Positions 1-9,930 of a stretch of 64,000 nt of DNA are shown here, one piece after another (the stretch's first letter is position 1; every line of letters starts with the position of its first letter). This DNA is from Hemicordylus capensis (Eukaryota; Chordata; Lepidosauria; Squamata; Cordylidae). The position numbers and the translations under genes were made by a program. The DNA lies in NCBI RefSeq assembly GCF_027244095.1, contig NC_069659.1, forward strand, positions 336,392,750 to 336,456,749, given 5' to 3'. The notes below the pieces were generated by a model. It had not been told where the DNA came from. It saw only the letters and a list, made by a program, of their open reading frames with translations, and did not search any database.

Positions 1-634
1 GGCTTGGGCAACCCTTGTCCACCTAGGGCAGCAACTCTTGAGCCCACCCTGAGTTGGGGAGAACTTGAGTCAGGGCACCAAATGCGGCCCCTTCCCTTTT
101 TTCAAGCTGTTGATGCCACTGCTTTATTTCATGTCCATGCCTGTGCACGCTCACTCAGCCCTGCCATCTCCTCTCCCTTTGCTGCAGGACTGACAATGAG
201 AAGGGGGATGAAGAGGAAGAGGAAATGAGGAAAGGGCATTCAAGTCCTGAAGGTCCTTTCTTCATTTTCTCTTTTGCTCATTCTCATTATCAGCCCAGTG
301 GGAAACAAGGGTGGAGACAGTGGTAGGAAAGAGGAGTAAGAGGAGGAGATGGTAAGGAGGAGAGGAGCAGCTTTCTCTTTGCAGAGGGGCAGCTGTACAA
401 CTGCAAAGCAAAAGGTTGCTTGGGTGCTGGTGGGGAATAGAGAGAGTCAGGCAAGGTGGCAAGGCAGGGAAAGAGTCAGGCGAGGTGGCACCCTGCTGGT
501 GCTCCAATAATTTGACTGAGGCAACAACATTACCTCACCTCATGGAAGGATCACCCCTGATGCACAGTATAAGAACCCCAACTCAGTCATGCAAAGGCAC
601 CCTTAAATGACACTAATTTTGTTTCATCCAAAGA
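1..634. other. No gene recognised
   Basis: Purine- and pyrimidine-rich sequence (GGAAGAGGAAGAGG near 205, AGGAGGAGATGG near 340). Short open frames lack family features. Confidence 0.5.
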
Positions 635-735
635 ATATTATTCAATGTTTTAAAGCTGTGTTGTGAGTCGCCCACAATTTGTTATGGGGCAGCTAACAAA
701 TAAAGTTCATTTATTTAATTAATAATTAATAATTA
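635..735 (+). mobile_element. LINE 3' tail fragment
   Basis: GTTGTGAGTCGCCCACAATT and GGGGCAGCTAACAAATAAAG match the tail of the LINE at 28390. An AT-rich (TTAATTAATAA) tail follows. Confidence 0.65.
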
Positions 736-1660
736 TTACCCATATCTGCACATGTGTAAAAAAACTTCCAAGGATTCATTTGTAACAGGTTGCTCACGCT
801 TCCTATAATGTTTTTCAGTGATTCATTGCAATGGCCTTAAGAGTTCATATCTCAGGCAACCTCTTCATCTGCCCCAACATCTCTGTTGTCGCTCCCCACT
901 TTTCATTCTTCATTGCTCTCTCCATTCCAGTTTCCACTTGAGTAAATGATGTCCTTGATTCTTGCTTATCTAACAAGCACCACATGAACTGTAGCAACAA
1001 TAGCAAAACAACCGCCCCTAAATCTCTCTAGCTCCTTCCAGCCTACGCAGTGTGACTCTTGGGAAAGCTGGCTGGGCCCCCGCATTAGAACTCTGAGTTA
1101 CAAAAAACTTGAGGTCTAATTGCTGCAAACACAGCACCTCCTACAACTGAGTGTCTCTGTTCTTTAAATGTGCTATCAACAGGTTCTTTGAAGGCAGCAA
1201 CAACAATGTTATCTTTGGGTCTGGAATTGCCTCCTATTGATACTTTGACATGCTTGAAAGTCTTTTTTTTTTTTTTTGGTGCCCCACACCCCCCACATGT
1301 TAGAAGAAAATTGGTTCTGGGAATGGGTAGATTTTATTTTATTTTATTAACCTTTGCTGGGACAGTTTTGCTCAGCCCTTGGATACACAGTTCACATGGA
1401 GGTTTGCAGAACTGTGTGGTTGTATTGGGGGGAGTCACTGAAAGGCAGGAGTAACCAAAATCTGATACTTCAGCACTGAAAGGCCAAGAATCCACCACAA
1501 GATGAATAATGCACAGAACAATTACTAGTAGATTTTTCAATTAAATAAACTATTAGAGTGGGGACAGGCAGAGGCTGACATACTCCAAAACACTGCCTAA
1601 AAAGAGCGTTTGTGCAAAAGCGTTTCTGTGCAAGGCAGCAGAATTGCTCAAACACAGTAA
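736..1660. other. No gene recognised
   Basis: Mixed sequence with a T run at 1262-1278. Nothing identified. Confidence 0.5.
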
Positions 1661-1968
1661 TAGGAAAATAGGAAGCTGCCATATACTGAGTCAGACCATT
1701 GGTCTATCAAGCTCAGTATTGTCTTCACAGACTGGCAGCAGCTTCTCCAAGGTTGCAGGCAGGAATCTCTCTCAGCCCTATCTAGGAGATGCGAGGGAGG
1801 GAACTTGGTACCTAGATGCTCTTCCCAGAGTGGCTCCTTCCCCTGAGGGGAATATCTTACAGTGATCACACTTCCAGTCTCCCATTCATATGCAACCAGG
1901 GTGGACCCTGCTTAGCTAAGGGGACAAGTCATGTTTGCTACCACAAGACCAGCTCTCCTCTGTCCCAC
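1661..1968 (-). repeat. 5S-headed SINE copy
   Basis: Same family as the composite SINE, reverse orientation: the CR1-like tail is on the left, the 5S-like head ends near 1968. The tRNA-like segment survives only as its 3' part (CTGGC and TCTCC words). Together with the plus copy 40 bp away it forms a head-to-head inverted pair. Confidence 0.85.
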
Positions 1969-2008
1969 GACAGAGGGCCATTGGAAACAAAAGATGAGAG
2001 CTGGTGGG

Positions 2009-2330
2009 GAGGAGAGCTGGTGTAGTGGTAGTGTGTATGAACTGTCCCCTTTGCTAAGCAGGGTTCACCCTGGTTTGCATTTGGATGGCTGACTACATGA
2101 GAGTGCTGTCTGCTGTCATATATCCCCCTTAGGGGATGGGGCTGCAGCTCAGTGGTAGAACATCTGCTTTGCATACAGAAAGTCCCAGGTCCACTTCCTG
2201 GCATCTCCAGGAAGGACTGGAAGAAACTCCTGCCTGAAACCTTGGAGAGCCACTGCTAGTCGGTGTAGACAATACTGAGCTACATGGACCAATGGTCTGA
2301 CTTGGGATAAGGCAGCTTCCTCTGTTCCTA
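2009..2330 (+). repeat. Composite 5S rRNA + tRNA-Ala SINE, most complete copy
   Basis: The head (2009-2100) retains 5S rRNA internal-promoter words: GCTAAGCAGGGT and CCTGGTTTGCATTTGGATGG. At 2133-2210 follows a tRNA-Ala(UGC)-like unit with AGCTCAGTGGTAGAAC (A box), CTTTGCAT (anticodon loop) and GGCATCTCC (acceptor end). A body and a tail ending GGCAGCTTCCTCTGTTCCT complete it. The tail resembles the 3' end of local CR1 LINEs, suggesting mobilisation by CR1. It lies directly 5' of a CR1 copy. Confidence 0.8.
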
Positions 2331-2354
2331 GTGGCCCTCTGTTGCACAATTGTG

Positions 2355-3104
2355 GCTGTGAAAAAGGCCATTTCCATGCTAGGGATCATTAGGAAGGGGA
2401 CTGAAAATACAACAGCTAATATTATAATGCCCGTATACAAAACTATGGTGCGGCCACACCTGGAGTACTGCATACAATTCTGGTCACCACATCTAAAAAA
2501 GGACATTGTACAACTGGAAAAGGTGCAGAAGAGAGCAACCAAGATGATCAGGGGCCTAGAGCACCTTTCTTATGAGGCAAGGCTACAGCATCCGGGGCTA
2601 TTTGGTTTAGAAAAAAGATGACTGCGGAGAGACATGATAGAGGTCTATAAAATCATGCATGGTGTGGAGAAAGTGGATAGAGAGAAATTCTTCTCCCTCT
2701 TACTTAACACTAGAACCAGGGGTCATCCCATGAAATTGATTGCCAGGAAATCTAGGACCAGCAAACGGAAGTACTTTTTCACACAATGCATAATCAACTT
2801 GTAGAATTCTCTGCTACGAGATGTGGTGACAGCCAACAACCTGGGTGGCTTTAAGAGAGGTTTGTATAACTTCATGGAGGAGAGGTCTATTGATGGCTAC
2901 TAGTCGGAGGGCTGTAGGCCACCTCCAGCCTTGGGGGCGGGGTGCCTCTAGGTACCGGTTGTGGGGGAGTAACAGCAGGAGAGAGGGCGTGCCCTCAACT
3001 CCTGCCTGTGGCTTCCAGCGGCATCTGGTGGGCCACTGTGCGAAATGGGATACTGGACTAGATGGGCCTTAGGCCTGATCCAGCAGGGCTGTTCTTATGT
3101 TCTT
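2355..3104 (+). mobile_element. CR1/L3-like LINE 3' end with 7-bp target duplication
   Basis: Encodes the end of a reverse transcriptase ORF (VRPHLEYCIQFWSPHLKKDI, KVQKRATKMIRGLEHLSYEA, YKIMHGVEKVDREKFF), then a 3' UTR ending CAGGGCTGTTCTTATGTTCT. The frame is broken by a stop around 2620 and by shifts; 5'-truncated as is usual. Target duplication AATTGTG at 2348-2354 and 3105-3111. It landed inside a GCACAAC-rich repeat whose pieces flank it. Confidence 0.9.
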
Positions 3105-3182
3105 AATTGTGTGAGCACAATTATGCAGTCTTGCACAACTGTGCAAAAGCAGCATTGCAAGACAGACAGAGCATTGTGCAGT
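3105..3182. repeat. GCACAAC-rich repeat piece beside CR1
   Basis: TCTTGCACAACTGTGCAAAA directly after a CR1 copy whose left flank also reads TGTTGCACAATTGTG, so the CR1 split this repeat as well. Confidence 0.5.
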
Positions 3183-3184
3183 AT

Positions 3185-3495
3185 GCCAGCCAGTAGATTC
3201 AGGTCATATGGCAGAAAGTATTTCTTCACACAGTGGACTTCACTGCCTCGTGGTGGCCACCAGCTTAGATATCTTGAAAAAGAGATAAGACAATTTCACA
3301 AAGGATGAGTCAATCAATGGCTAGTAGCCAGGACGGCAATATGGAACTTCCAAGACCAGAAGCAGCATGTCACCCAATACCGGTTGCTGGGGAGTAACGA
3401 TGGGAAAGGCAATTGCTCTCTCCTCCTGCTTGTGGGTTTCCTGGAGGCCCCTAGTTGGCTGCTACAGGGAACTGGAATAGCTAGACTTTTTGCCT
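3185..3495 (+). mobile_element. Diverged CR1-like LINE 3' fragment
   Basis: Old copy with KYFFTQW-like coding (TATTTCTTCACACAGTGG), a DEINGYPA-type spot (GATGAGTCAATCAATGG) and a 3' UTR (CACCCAATACCGGTTGCTGG). More diverged than the copy at 2355. Confidence 0.65.
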
Positions 3496-3883
3496 GTGTG
3501 TATAGCTATGTCATCAGTGTGTGTAGCACTTGAACCCTTTGCCTCTAATGGGTCTGGTTCTGGATTGTGCCTCCTGTGGATATTTCCCCTGGGAGGAAAG
3601 CTGCCATTGCCTTCCATCTGGGAATGCAGCCATGGTGCTTCCAGAGAGGCTTCACTGCTCTAAAAATAGTATGAGTGTTCTAATTTAGGGTGAAGACATC
3701 TCAAGGGGTTTTGGACTAATTATTGTGCCTGACCCACAGGCCCCGCTAACTTTGGCAACATAGCAAAGGTCACTCCTTTGCATGGATGAATGACTGAGGA
3801 GCAGAGTTCCCTCCAGCTCTGGCACACTTGTTGCTTCTTTCCATTGGGGAAAAAATAAGGGTCATTGCACAAGACAAACATGC

Positions 3884-3885
<2 letters not shown>

Positions 3886-3942
<57 letters not shown>
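3886..3942. repeat. TATC tetranucleotide microsatellite
   Basis: About 14 perfect units, at the tail of the LINE at 3943. Confidence 0.95.
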
Positions 3943-4345
3943 ATATTTCTATACCGCCCAAAACTTGCGTCTCTGGGCAGTTTACAATTAAAATCATGTA
4001 AAACATTAAACCAATTAACAATTAAAATCATTTAAAACATTAAAAACATTTAAAACCCAGTATTAAAAATATTAATACATAAATCTAATTAAAAGTCTGG
4101 GTGAATAAATGTGTCTTCAGTGCCTTTTTTAAAGCTGCCAGAGATGGGGAGGCTCTTATTTCAACAGGGAGCATATTCCAAAGTCCAGGGGCTGCAATGG
4201 AGAAGGCCCGTTTCCGAGTAGATGCCAGATGGGTTGGCGCCAACTGCAGACGAACCTCTCCAGATGATCTCAACAGGTAGTGGGGCTCATGGTGAAGAAG
4301 ACGTTTTCTTAACTATTGGTCGTGACGTCTGAACTCACCAATCTC
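3943..4345 (-). mobile_element. LINE 3' end (L2/CR1 group) with AFSIAAPGLWN motif
   Basis: The minus strand codes RAFSIAAPGLWNMLPVEIRA then LKKALKTHLFTQTFN, the usual carboxy end of L2/CR1-group reverse transcriptases. The 3' UTR follows, and its tail has grown into a TATC microsatellite (3886-3942). Confidence 0.75.
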
Positions 4346-5904
4346 AGCTTATCCTAATAACTTGCTTTGGAAACCTTGAGCCCCCAAAGTCACCTAAACC
4401 TGGAGGAAGGATGGGATATAAACATGCCAAATAAATAAATGGTCATGAATGGGAGAAGCCTGTGCAGTCAACCTTCGCCAACCCCGGTTTTCCCAATCAT
4501 TTTGAGTATCTGTGACTGGAAAATTGTGAGCAGTCTCGCCAATCGCGACCCGAGTATCCTCGATTTGGTGAGATTTTTTAGTGATTTGGGATTGGGATTT
4601 CTGCAGTTTGGGGGGGTTCAGAAATTCAATCCGCTGATTCCTCTTGTTGATCCTGCCAACTCCTCGTGATTCAAAGTGCCTTCAAGTGATTTGGCGGGGC
4701 GGGTTTCAGAATTTTCCAGAGGTTCAATTTGCTCACTCCTCTTGCTTATTCTTGGTGATTTTAAGGGATTCTGGGTGATCTTTGGCAAATGTTTTTTTCT
4801 TTTCTTTTTTCTTTGTGTTTTTGGTGTTTTCATAACCGCAGTTCCCCTAACCCCCTGTTTCCCATTGATTTCAGTTGCTCGCCAACTTGAATTTGCCAAC
4901 AGCAAGGTTTTGCCAGAACAGAACCCTAGTTGGTGAGGGATTACTGTACCTTCCAAGCCCTTTCCCTCTTTTCTTAGGCAGACTTGTTACACACCTTGAG
5001 AAGATGACCACTGTAGAATCCAGAGGAAAGGCTTGTGGTATGCAAGGACAAGATAGAGGAGTTGAATCAGGAATATTGATGGTTTAATGAGACAGATATT
5101 ATTTACAGAGAGGCAAGTGCAGTCTGCCTCCAGTGCTCTTGCTGCTGGCTGTAGTCCCACCTCTACTCCATGACCAGAATAAAAGTAACTAAAGCACCAT
5201 TCAAAAGCTGGCTGGGATCAATGAATGGATCAACCAAAAACACCACAACCACGAGCAAATTATAGCTGTTTATATCCCTACCTCAAGCAAAGATCTGCTC
5301 TCCACTATTAATTTATCAATGTACAGAGTCTTTGTTTCCACTTGTACTCAAGGGAGCCATATAGACAAGGTGGCTCAAGTGTATAATGTACTCTGGAACA
5401 GGCAGGCTAGGTTCATACTTCTAGGCTTTCAGAATGGAAAGCGAGATTGCTCTTAGTTGGTGTATTTATAGCTTCCCTGCCTTCAGCCATGGCCCAAATA
5501 CAAGTGTTTTATCTTGCCTTGAAAACAATAGCGTTCAAATCTGTGGGGATTTATCACGGGACAATCATTGGCATACAGCCAGGCACATGGTTTGCAATCA
5601 AATGGACACCGCCAGTGGCTGATTGGCTGGCTGGCTCTTTGAAGTGCAAACATGCCAAGATAGTCGACATGAAGGAATTAAAGAAATACAGCATCCTCAT
5701 CAGAAGGATAATAAATGTATGGGCCACAATCTCGCAAAGGTGTTATGTGCTTCAGGTCTGTTGGTGATGAGATAGCAAAGCCTCCTCCATCAGCTCAGCT
5801 GGGACCAACGGCAATGTGGTGCTTCTCCTCCCAGGACTGCCTCCATCTGCAGCCTATCCACCTGGCTGCCTCAAGGGGAGAAGTGAGACTGCAAGGCCCA
5901 CCCC
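4346..5904. other. No gene recognised
   Basis: 4490-4940 repeats the words GATTTTA/GTGATTT and GCCAACTTGAATTTGCC, possibly an old repeat. A 106-codon open frame at 5447-5767 has a hydrophobic start but no recognised motif. 3500-3885, before the microsatellite, is likewise unassigned. Confidence 0.45.
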
Positions 5905-6040
5905 ATGGTAGGCAACATATGGCACTCCAACTGTTGCTGAACTACAACTCCCATCATCCCCAGCCACAATGTGGCTGGGGATCATGGAAGTTGTAGTTCA
6001 ACAACAGCTAGCGTGCCAAAGGTTGCCCACCCTTGGCCCA
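5905..6040. mobile_element. Palindromic hAT-like MITE
   Basis: Two inverted arms, ACTACAACTCCCATCATCCC with CAGCCACA, and GTGGCTGGGGATCATGGAAG with TTGTAGTTCAACAAC. Outer parts GGTAGGCAACATATGGC and GCCAAAGGTTGCCCACC pair as well. Family with TCTCAACC/CAACTCCCATCATCCCCAG words; at least thirteen members lie in this window. Confidence 0.7.
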
Positions 6041-6177
6041 CACCACGCTGAGTTGACCAGCCCTGCCTAGAATTGCCAACTCTGATTGAAAATATTCCCG
6101 GATATGTTTTTCTTCAATATGTTTCAGAAGATCAAGCCATTAAGATCTCCAGGATTGTTTTCAGTAGTCACCTGATG

Positions 6178-6222
6178 ATGGTGGTGGTGGTGGTGGTGGT
6201 GAAGATGATGATGATGATGATA
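6178..6222. repeat. GGT and GAT trinucleotide tract
   Basis: GGT units followed by GAT units; tail side of the L2-tailed repeat at 6215. Confidence 0.9.
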
Positions 6223-6261
6223 GATTTATATAACACTTTTTTTTAAAAGTTCCCCAAGTCA

Positions 6262-6350
6262 GGGTTTCTTAACCTTGGGTCCCCAGATGTTGTTGGACTA
6301 CAATTCCCATCAACCCCAGACATGGCCTTTGTGTCTGAGCATGGGAGCTA
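6262..6350. mobile_element. Partial palindromic MITE nested in a repeat
   Basis: CAGGGTTTCTTAACCTTGGG and GTTGTTGGACTACAATTCCC mark a left arm; the right arm is short. It sits inside the L2-tailed repeat at 6215. Confidence 0.6.
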
Positions 6351-6484
6351 AACACACACACAACACCAGCAACAGCCACTGGAGAAACACTATGCTGGAC
6401 TGAATGGGGACAGTTGCTCCCCCCCCCCTTGCTAAATATGAGTCATCACTTGAGGAAATGATTCCCTATTGCAAAGGGATCACA

Positions 6485-6512
6485 AGTTAAACACACACAC
6501 ACACACACACAC
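6485..6512. repeat. CA microsatellite
   Basis: About 14 units, between the two copies of an internal duplication. Confidence 0.9.
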
Positions 6513-6639
6513 GACACCAGCAACAGCCACTGGAGAAATGCTATGCTGGACTGAATGGGGACAGTTGCTCCCCCCCTGCTAAATGTGAGTCATCACTTTT
6601 AAAAGTTGTTTCTTGTCCAGTTAGCACTCAAACTGATTG

Positions 6640-8049
6640 TTGGTCCCTGGAGACTCCAGGCCAATCTTGGAGGGTAGCTGGCTTGGCTAGAAATGCCTGG
6701 ATCCTCATTTCTAAAGTCATCACCATATATCAGACTGTACAAAGTCTTTATAGCTTATGTGGCGTGGAAGTTAAGATGGGCACCTTAACTTGCAATTTCC
6801 ATTCTTTTAGAGCACGAGTGAAAATGTCATACTCTAAGCCAGCATCCTCTTTCTCATAGTGCTCAGCTACATGCTTCCAGAATGCTCCAATGAAATGCAG
6901 CAAGGAAATCCCAGAAACCCACAACTATTTTTATGGTGTAGACTGCCCTTGAACATGGAGGTTCCATATGGAAGCCAACCCGCCTGTGAATATGGAAGCT
7001 TCATTTCTTAAGTATGGCCAAGTGAAGTATCCATATTCCCTGGCAGTCTGACTCTGAGGTAGAACCTCCATGTTCATTCTTGCCTAGGATCTCTGCTGGT
7101 CCTGATTCCTATGTGTGTTTACTCAGAAGTAGGCTCCAGTGGAATCAATCAGCTTTGCTTAGGACCCTTTGGTGAGGGCTAGAGAAAGGGGGCAGAGCGA
7201 GAAAGCAAATGCCCATGAAAGGAAAGGGAAAGGGAAGAATGTTTGCTTAACTATACAAGTGCCAGAGTGCTCATAAAGTAAAATAAAGTGTGCCATCGAG
7301 TCAGTTTCAACTCCTGGTGACCACAGAGCCCTGTGGTTTTCTTTGGTAGAATACAGGAGGGGTTTACCATTGCCTCCTCCTTCACAGTATGAGATGATGC
7401 CTTTCAGCATCTTCCTATATCGCTGCTGCCTGATAAAGGTGTTTTCAGATTCAAATTGGCAACCTCAGGCTTGATAATCAAGTCATTTCCACGCTGCACC
7501 ATTAGGTGGCTCATAGACTATGTTCAGAACCAGGAAGTCACTCACTAGAAATTGCCAAGACTTGCACCTTCCAATTTTGGCTTCAGAACTCTTAGTGGGC
7601 AGACTCAGTTATGCTTTTAGCTAATTTTCCTTCAGTTATTTCCCCTGTTATTATGGGGCTTTTGAACAGTAATTACTCAACAATCACTAGACTGATGTTT
7701 TTCAAACCATAAAAAAGCACCAGTCCTCTATGGACCTGAATTTGGGGGGAATGCTAAAAAGACAAACACTTAAAAGTATACACTATCTGGGGTGAAAAAA
7801 CATTACCAACACTTTGAAACTTCTTTTTAGGAGTTCAAAACGTCAACTGGTGTATCTCAGCCATTTTGCAAGAGATTGGCACCAAATTCAGAGGAGTGGT
7901 GTGCCAGTATAATACCTGCTAGTTGTAGTATCTAGTACATTCAGGTTTGTATTTATTTTCAATAAAGAGATGCTGTTTTAATAATCCCTCTCTCTGACTG
8001 ATGTTGACCATGAATAACAGAATATGCAGGGGCACTACAGACTGAGTGA
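6640..8049. other. Mostly unassigned, apart from the SINE at 7267
   Basis: 6920-7090 holds two near-inverted words (GAACATGGAGGTTCCATATG and AGAACCTCCATGTTCATTC), perhaps an old MITE. Nothing else recognised. Confidence 0.4.
7267..7515 (-). repeat. tRNA-derived SINE, same family as the copy at 9691
   Basis: The reverse complement runs from tail (GTGCCATCGAGTCAG) to the head (GCACCATTAGGTGGC). The B-box region is degraded. Confidence 0.82.
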
Positions 8050-8347
8050 GTACATAGGAACATAGGAAACTGCCATATACTGAGTCAGACCATTGCTCTA
8101 TCTAGCTCAATATTGTCTTCACAGACTGGCAGCAGCTTCTCCAAGGTTGCAGGCAGGAATCTCTCTCAGCCCTATCTTGGAGAAGCCAGGGAGGGAAGGT
8201 GAAACCTTCTGCTCTTCCCAGAGCGGCTTCATCCCCTGAGGGGAATATCTTGCAGTGCTCACACATCAAGTCTCCCATTCATATGCAACCAGGGCAGACC
8301 CTGCTTAGCTAAGGGGACAAGTCATGCTTGCTACCACAAGACCAGCT
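8050..8347 (-). repeat. 5S-headed SINE copy
   Basis: Near full-length copy: tail GAAACTGCCATATACTGAG at left, 5S A-box word CCCTGCTTAGCT (reverse of AGCTAAGCAGGG) near 8298-8309, head at right. Confidence 0.85.
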
Positions 8348-8349
8348 AA

Positions 8350-9299
8350 ACAATAGAATATTACAAGAAGTGTGGAGTGTGTGCTGACTCTGTGATTGTG
8401 GAAAGCCCGTCAATGCTTTTGCAAACATGCAGGGCCTCTGTGGCTCTGAAGAACTGCATCATCACTGTAGGATGCTTCTCCCTTAATTTTCAGTGGGAGA
8501 AACATTTGATAGCACATACGTGAGCTTTAAGAATTAGGTAGGTTGTGTGCATTTGAAAGCACACAAGTATGGCTTTTATTACATCTGTACAATGATGGTG
8601 TTGGAAGGGAGCCCAACAATGAATAATGATCAGAGCCCTTCCCTGGAAAGGGGATTGTAGCAAGCATGAAAAATAAAACTAGAGAACACAGAGGTGTACC
8701 TAGGCAATTTTGGAGTCTGGACCTAAAGGCCTTTGGACACCCACCCACCCTCCGCCCCCATTGCAAGATTACACCTTTTTTCATACAGAACCACACTGTG
8801 CACAACTATGCTTCTTCAGCAAAATGTCATGCCAGAGGCCCATGTGCTAGTGTTTCCAGATAGTAGCACTCACCTTGCAGATCTGAAATCTCACTGAGAA
8901 AATTCAAGGTTAAAGACTTTAGAAATGCCAGACCTAACCATTTAAACAAAACCTGACCGCATCAAAGATTCTAAAGAGAGCTTTGCTCTGAAAAGAACAA
9001 CCTGTTCCAAAGAGAATCCTCCATTCCTTCAGTATCTCTGTATCAAAATAACCTCTGTAATTATATTCTGAGGACTAGGGATAAAATTATATGTGGTGGT
9101 AATTATGGGCAGTGTAAAGACAAACCTGTCATATTGTCATCTGGTATTTCCTGTAACCTGTAGAAAGGAATGATGAGTTACAGTTCAAGCCATGAATGGA
9201 GGTTTAATTTCATATCTGCTCTTAGCCTCTGGCAACTTTTCCAGAGACTGGAGGTAAGTACATAAAGTCTGTGATTTTGCAGTATATTGTTTCTAGCTT
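8350..9299. other. No gene recognised
   Basis: Apart from the hAT-like end at 8689, unassigned sequence. Confidence 0.45.
8689..8770. mobile_element. End fragment of a hAT-like element
   Basis: CAGAGGTGTACCTAGGCAAT at 8689 matches the end consensus of 16600 and 20249. Only one end is visible. Confidence 0.45.
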
Positions 9300-9690
9300 C
9301 TTAATAACACTAGTAACAGGAGTTTGCACAACGTTGTGTGCCTTGCAACATAATGTTTGCACAGTTGTGCAAGTGTGTTCTTGCGCAAGCATAAAATCCC
9401 ACAAATGTAATTTCATAATAGCCCAGACATTGGAAATAATGATTGTGCTGTTGAGGGCATGCCCTCAACTCCTCCCTGTGGCTTCCAGCGGCATCTGGTG
9501 GGCCACTGTGTGAAACAGGATGCTGGACTAGATGGGCCTTGGGCCTGGTCCATCAGGGCTGTTCTTAGGTTCTTCTGTACTGTCACGTAACTGCCTTTGT
9601 GCCATTTTTGCACTTGAACAAGAGAGCATTTGCACAACCATGCAAACGTTATATTTCAATGCATATATAATGTGGCACAGTACGTTACCC
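9300..9690. repeat. GCACAAC-rich repeat split by CR1
   Basis: Left half 9310-9454 (GTTTGCACAACGTTGTGTG, TTTGCACAGTTGTGCAAG), right half 9571-9680 (GCATTTGCACAACCATGC, ATAATGTGGCACAG); a CR1 3' UTR piece lies between. Confidence 0.5.
9455..9570 (+). mobile_element. CR1-like LINE 3' UTR fragment
   Basis: About 115 bp of the CR1 3' UTR (CGGCATCTGGTGGGCCACTG to GGGCTGTTCTTAGGTTCTT), placed between two halves of a GCACAAC-rich repeat, which suggests insertion into that repeat. Confidence 0.8.
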
Positions 9691-9930
9691 TGGGCTACCT
9701 AATGGTGCAGCGGGGAAATGACTTGACTAGCAAGCCAGAGATTGCTGGTTCGAATCCCCACTGGAAACACCTATATCGGGCAGCAGCGATATAGGAAGAC
9801 GCTGAAAGAAACCATCTCATACTGCACGGGAGGAGGCAATGGTAAACCCCTCCTGTATTCTATCAAAGACAACCACAGGGCTCTGTGGTTGCCAGGAGTC
9901 GACAGCAACTTGACGGCACACTTTACCTAT
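9691..9930 (+). repeat. tRNA-derived SINE with TCGACGGCACACTTTACC tail
   Basis: A head with GGCTACCTAATGGTGCAG and a clear B box (GGTTCGAATCCCC), a body with GGGCAGCAGCGATATAGGAA and a tail GAGTCGACAGCAACTTGACG. Three copies lie in the window. Distinct from the Sauria type; the tail is reminiscent of RTE elements, but I do not know the family name. Confidence 0.85.

Larger units (their letters stand above)
6215..6630 (-). repeat. L2-tailed repeat with nested element and internal duplication
   Basis: A copy of the family at 24805, disturbed twice. A palindromic hAT-like half (6262-6350) lies inside, and the middle (AACACCAGCAACAGCCACTG to GCTAAATATGAGTCATC) occurs twice at about 6360-6452 and 6510-6595, each preceded by a CA run. 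Confidence 0.65.

Noticed and set aside
2050-2095. Possible 5S rRNA gene or pseudogene
   Set aside because: Only the inner promoter part is kept, and the same sequence recurs as a SINE head at six other places.
2133-2210. Possible tRNA-Ala gene
   Set aside because: The B-box area and stems are damaged and it is fused to a SINE body, so it is the head of a SINE.
2331-2621. A functional LINE reverse transcriptase gene
   Set aside because: Only the carboxy end is present, with stops and shifts; it is a 5'-truncated CR1 copy.
3886-3942. Regular array as a possible CRISPR
   Set aside because: It is a 4-bp microsatellite without spacers in a vertebrate genome.
5447-5767. 106-codon frame with a hydrophobic, signal-like start
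   Set aside because: No recognised family, no Kozak, splice or promoter context; consistent with chance.
9750-9775. B-box GGTTCGAATCCCC suggesting a tRNA gene
   Set aside because: It belongs to a dispersed tRNA-derived SINE with two further copies here.
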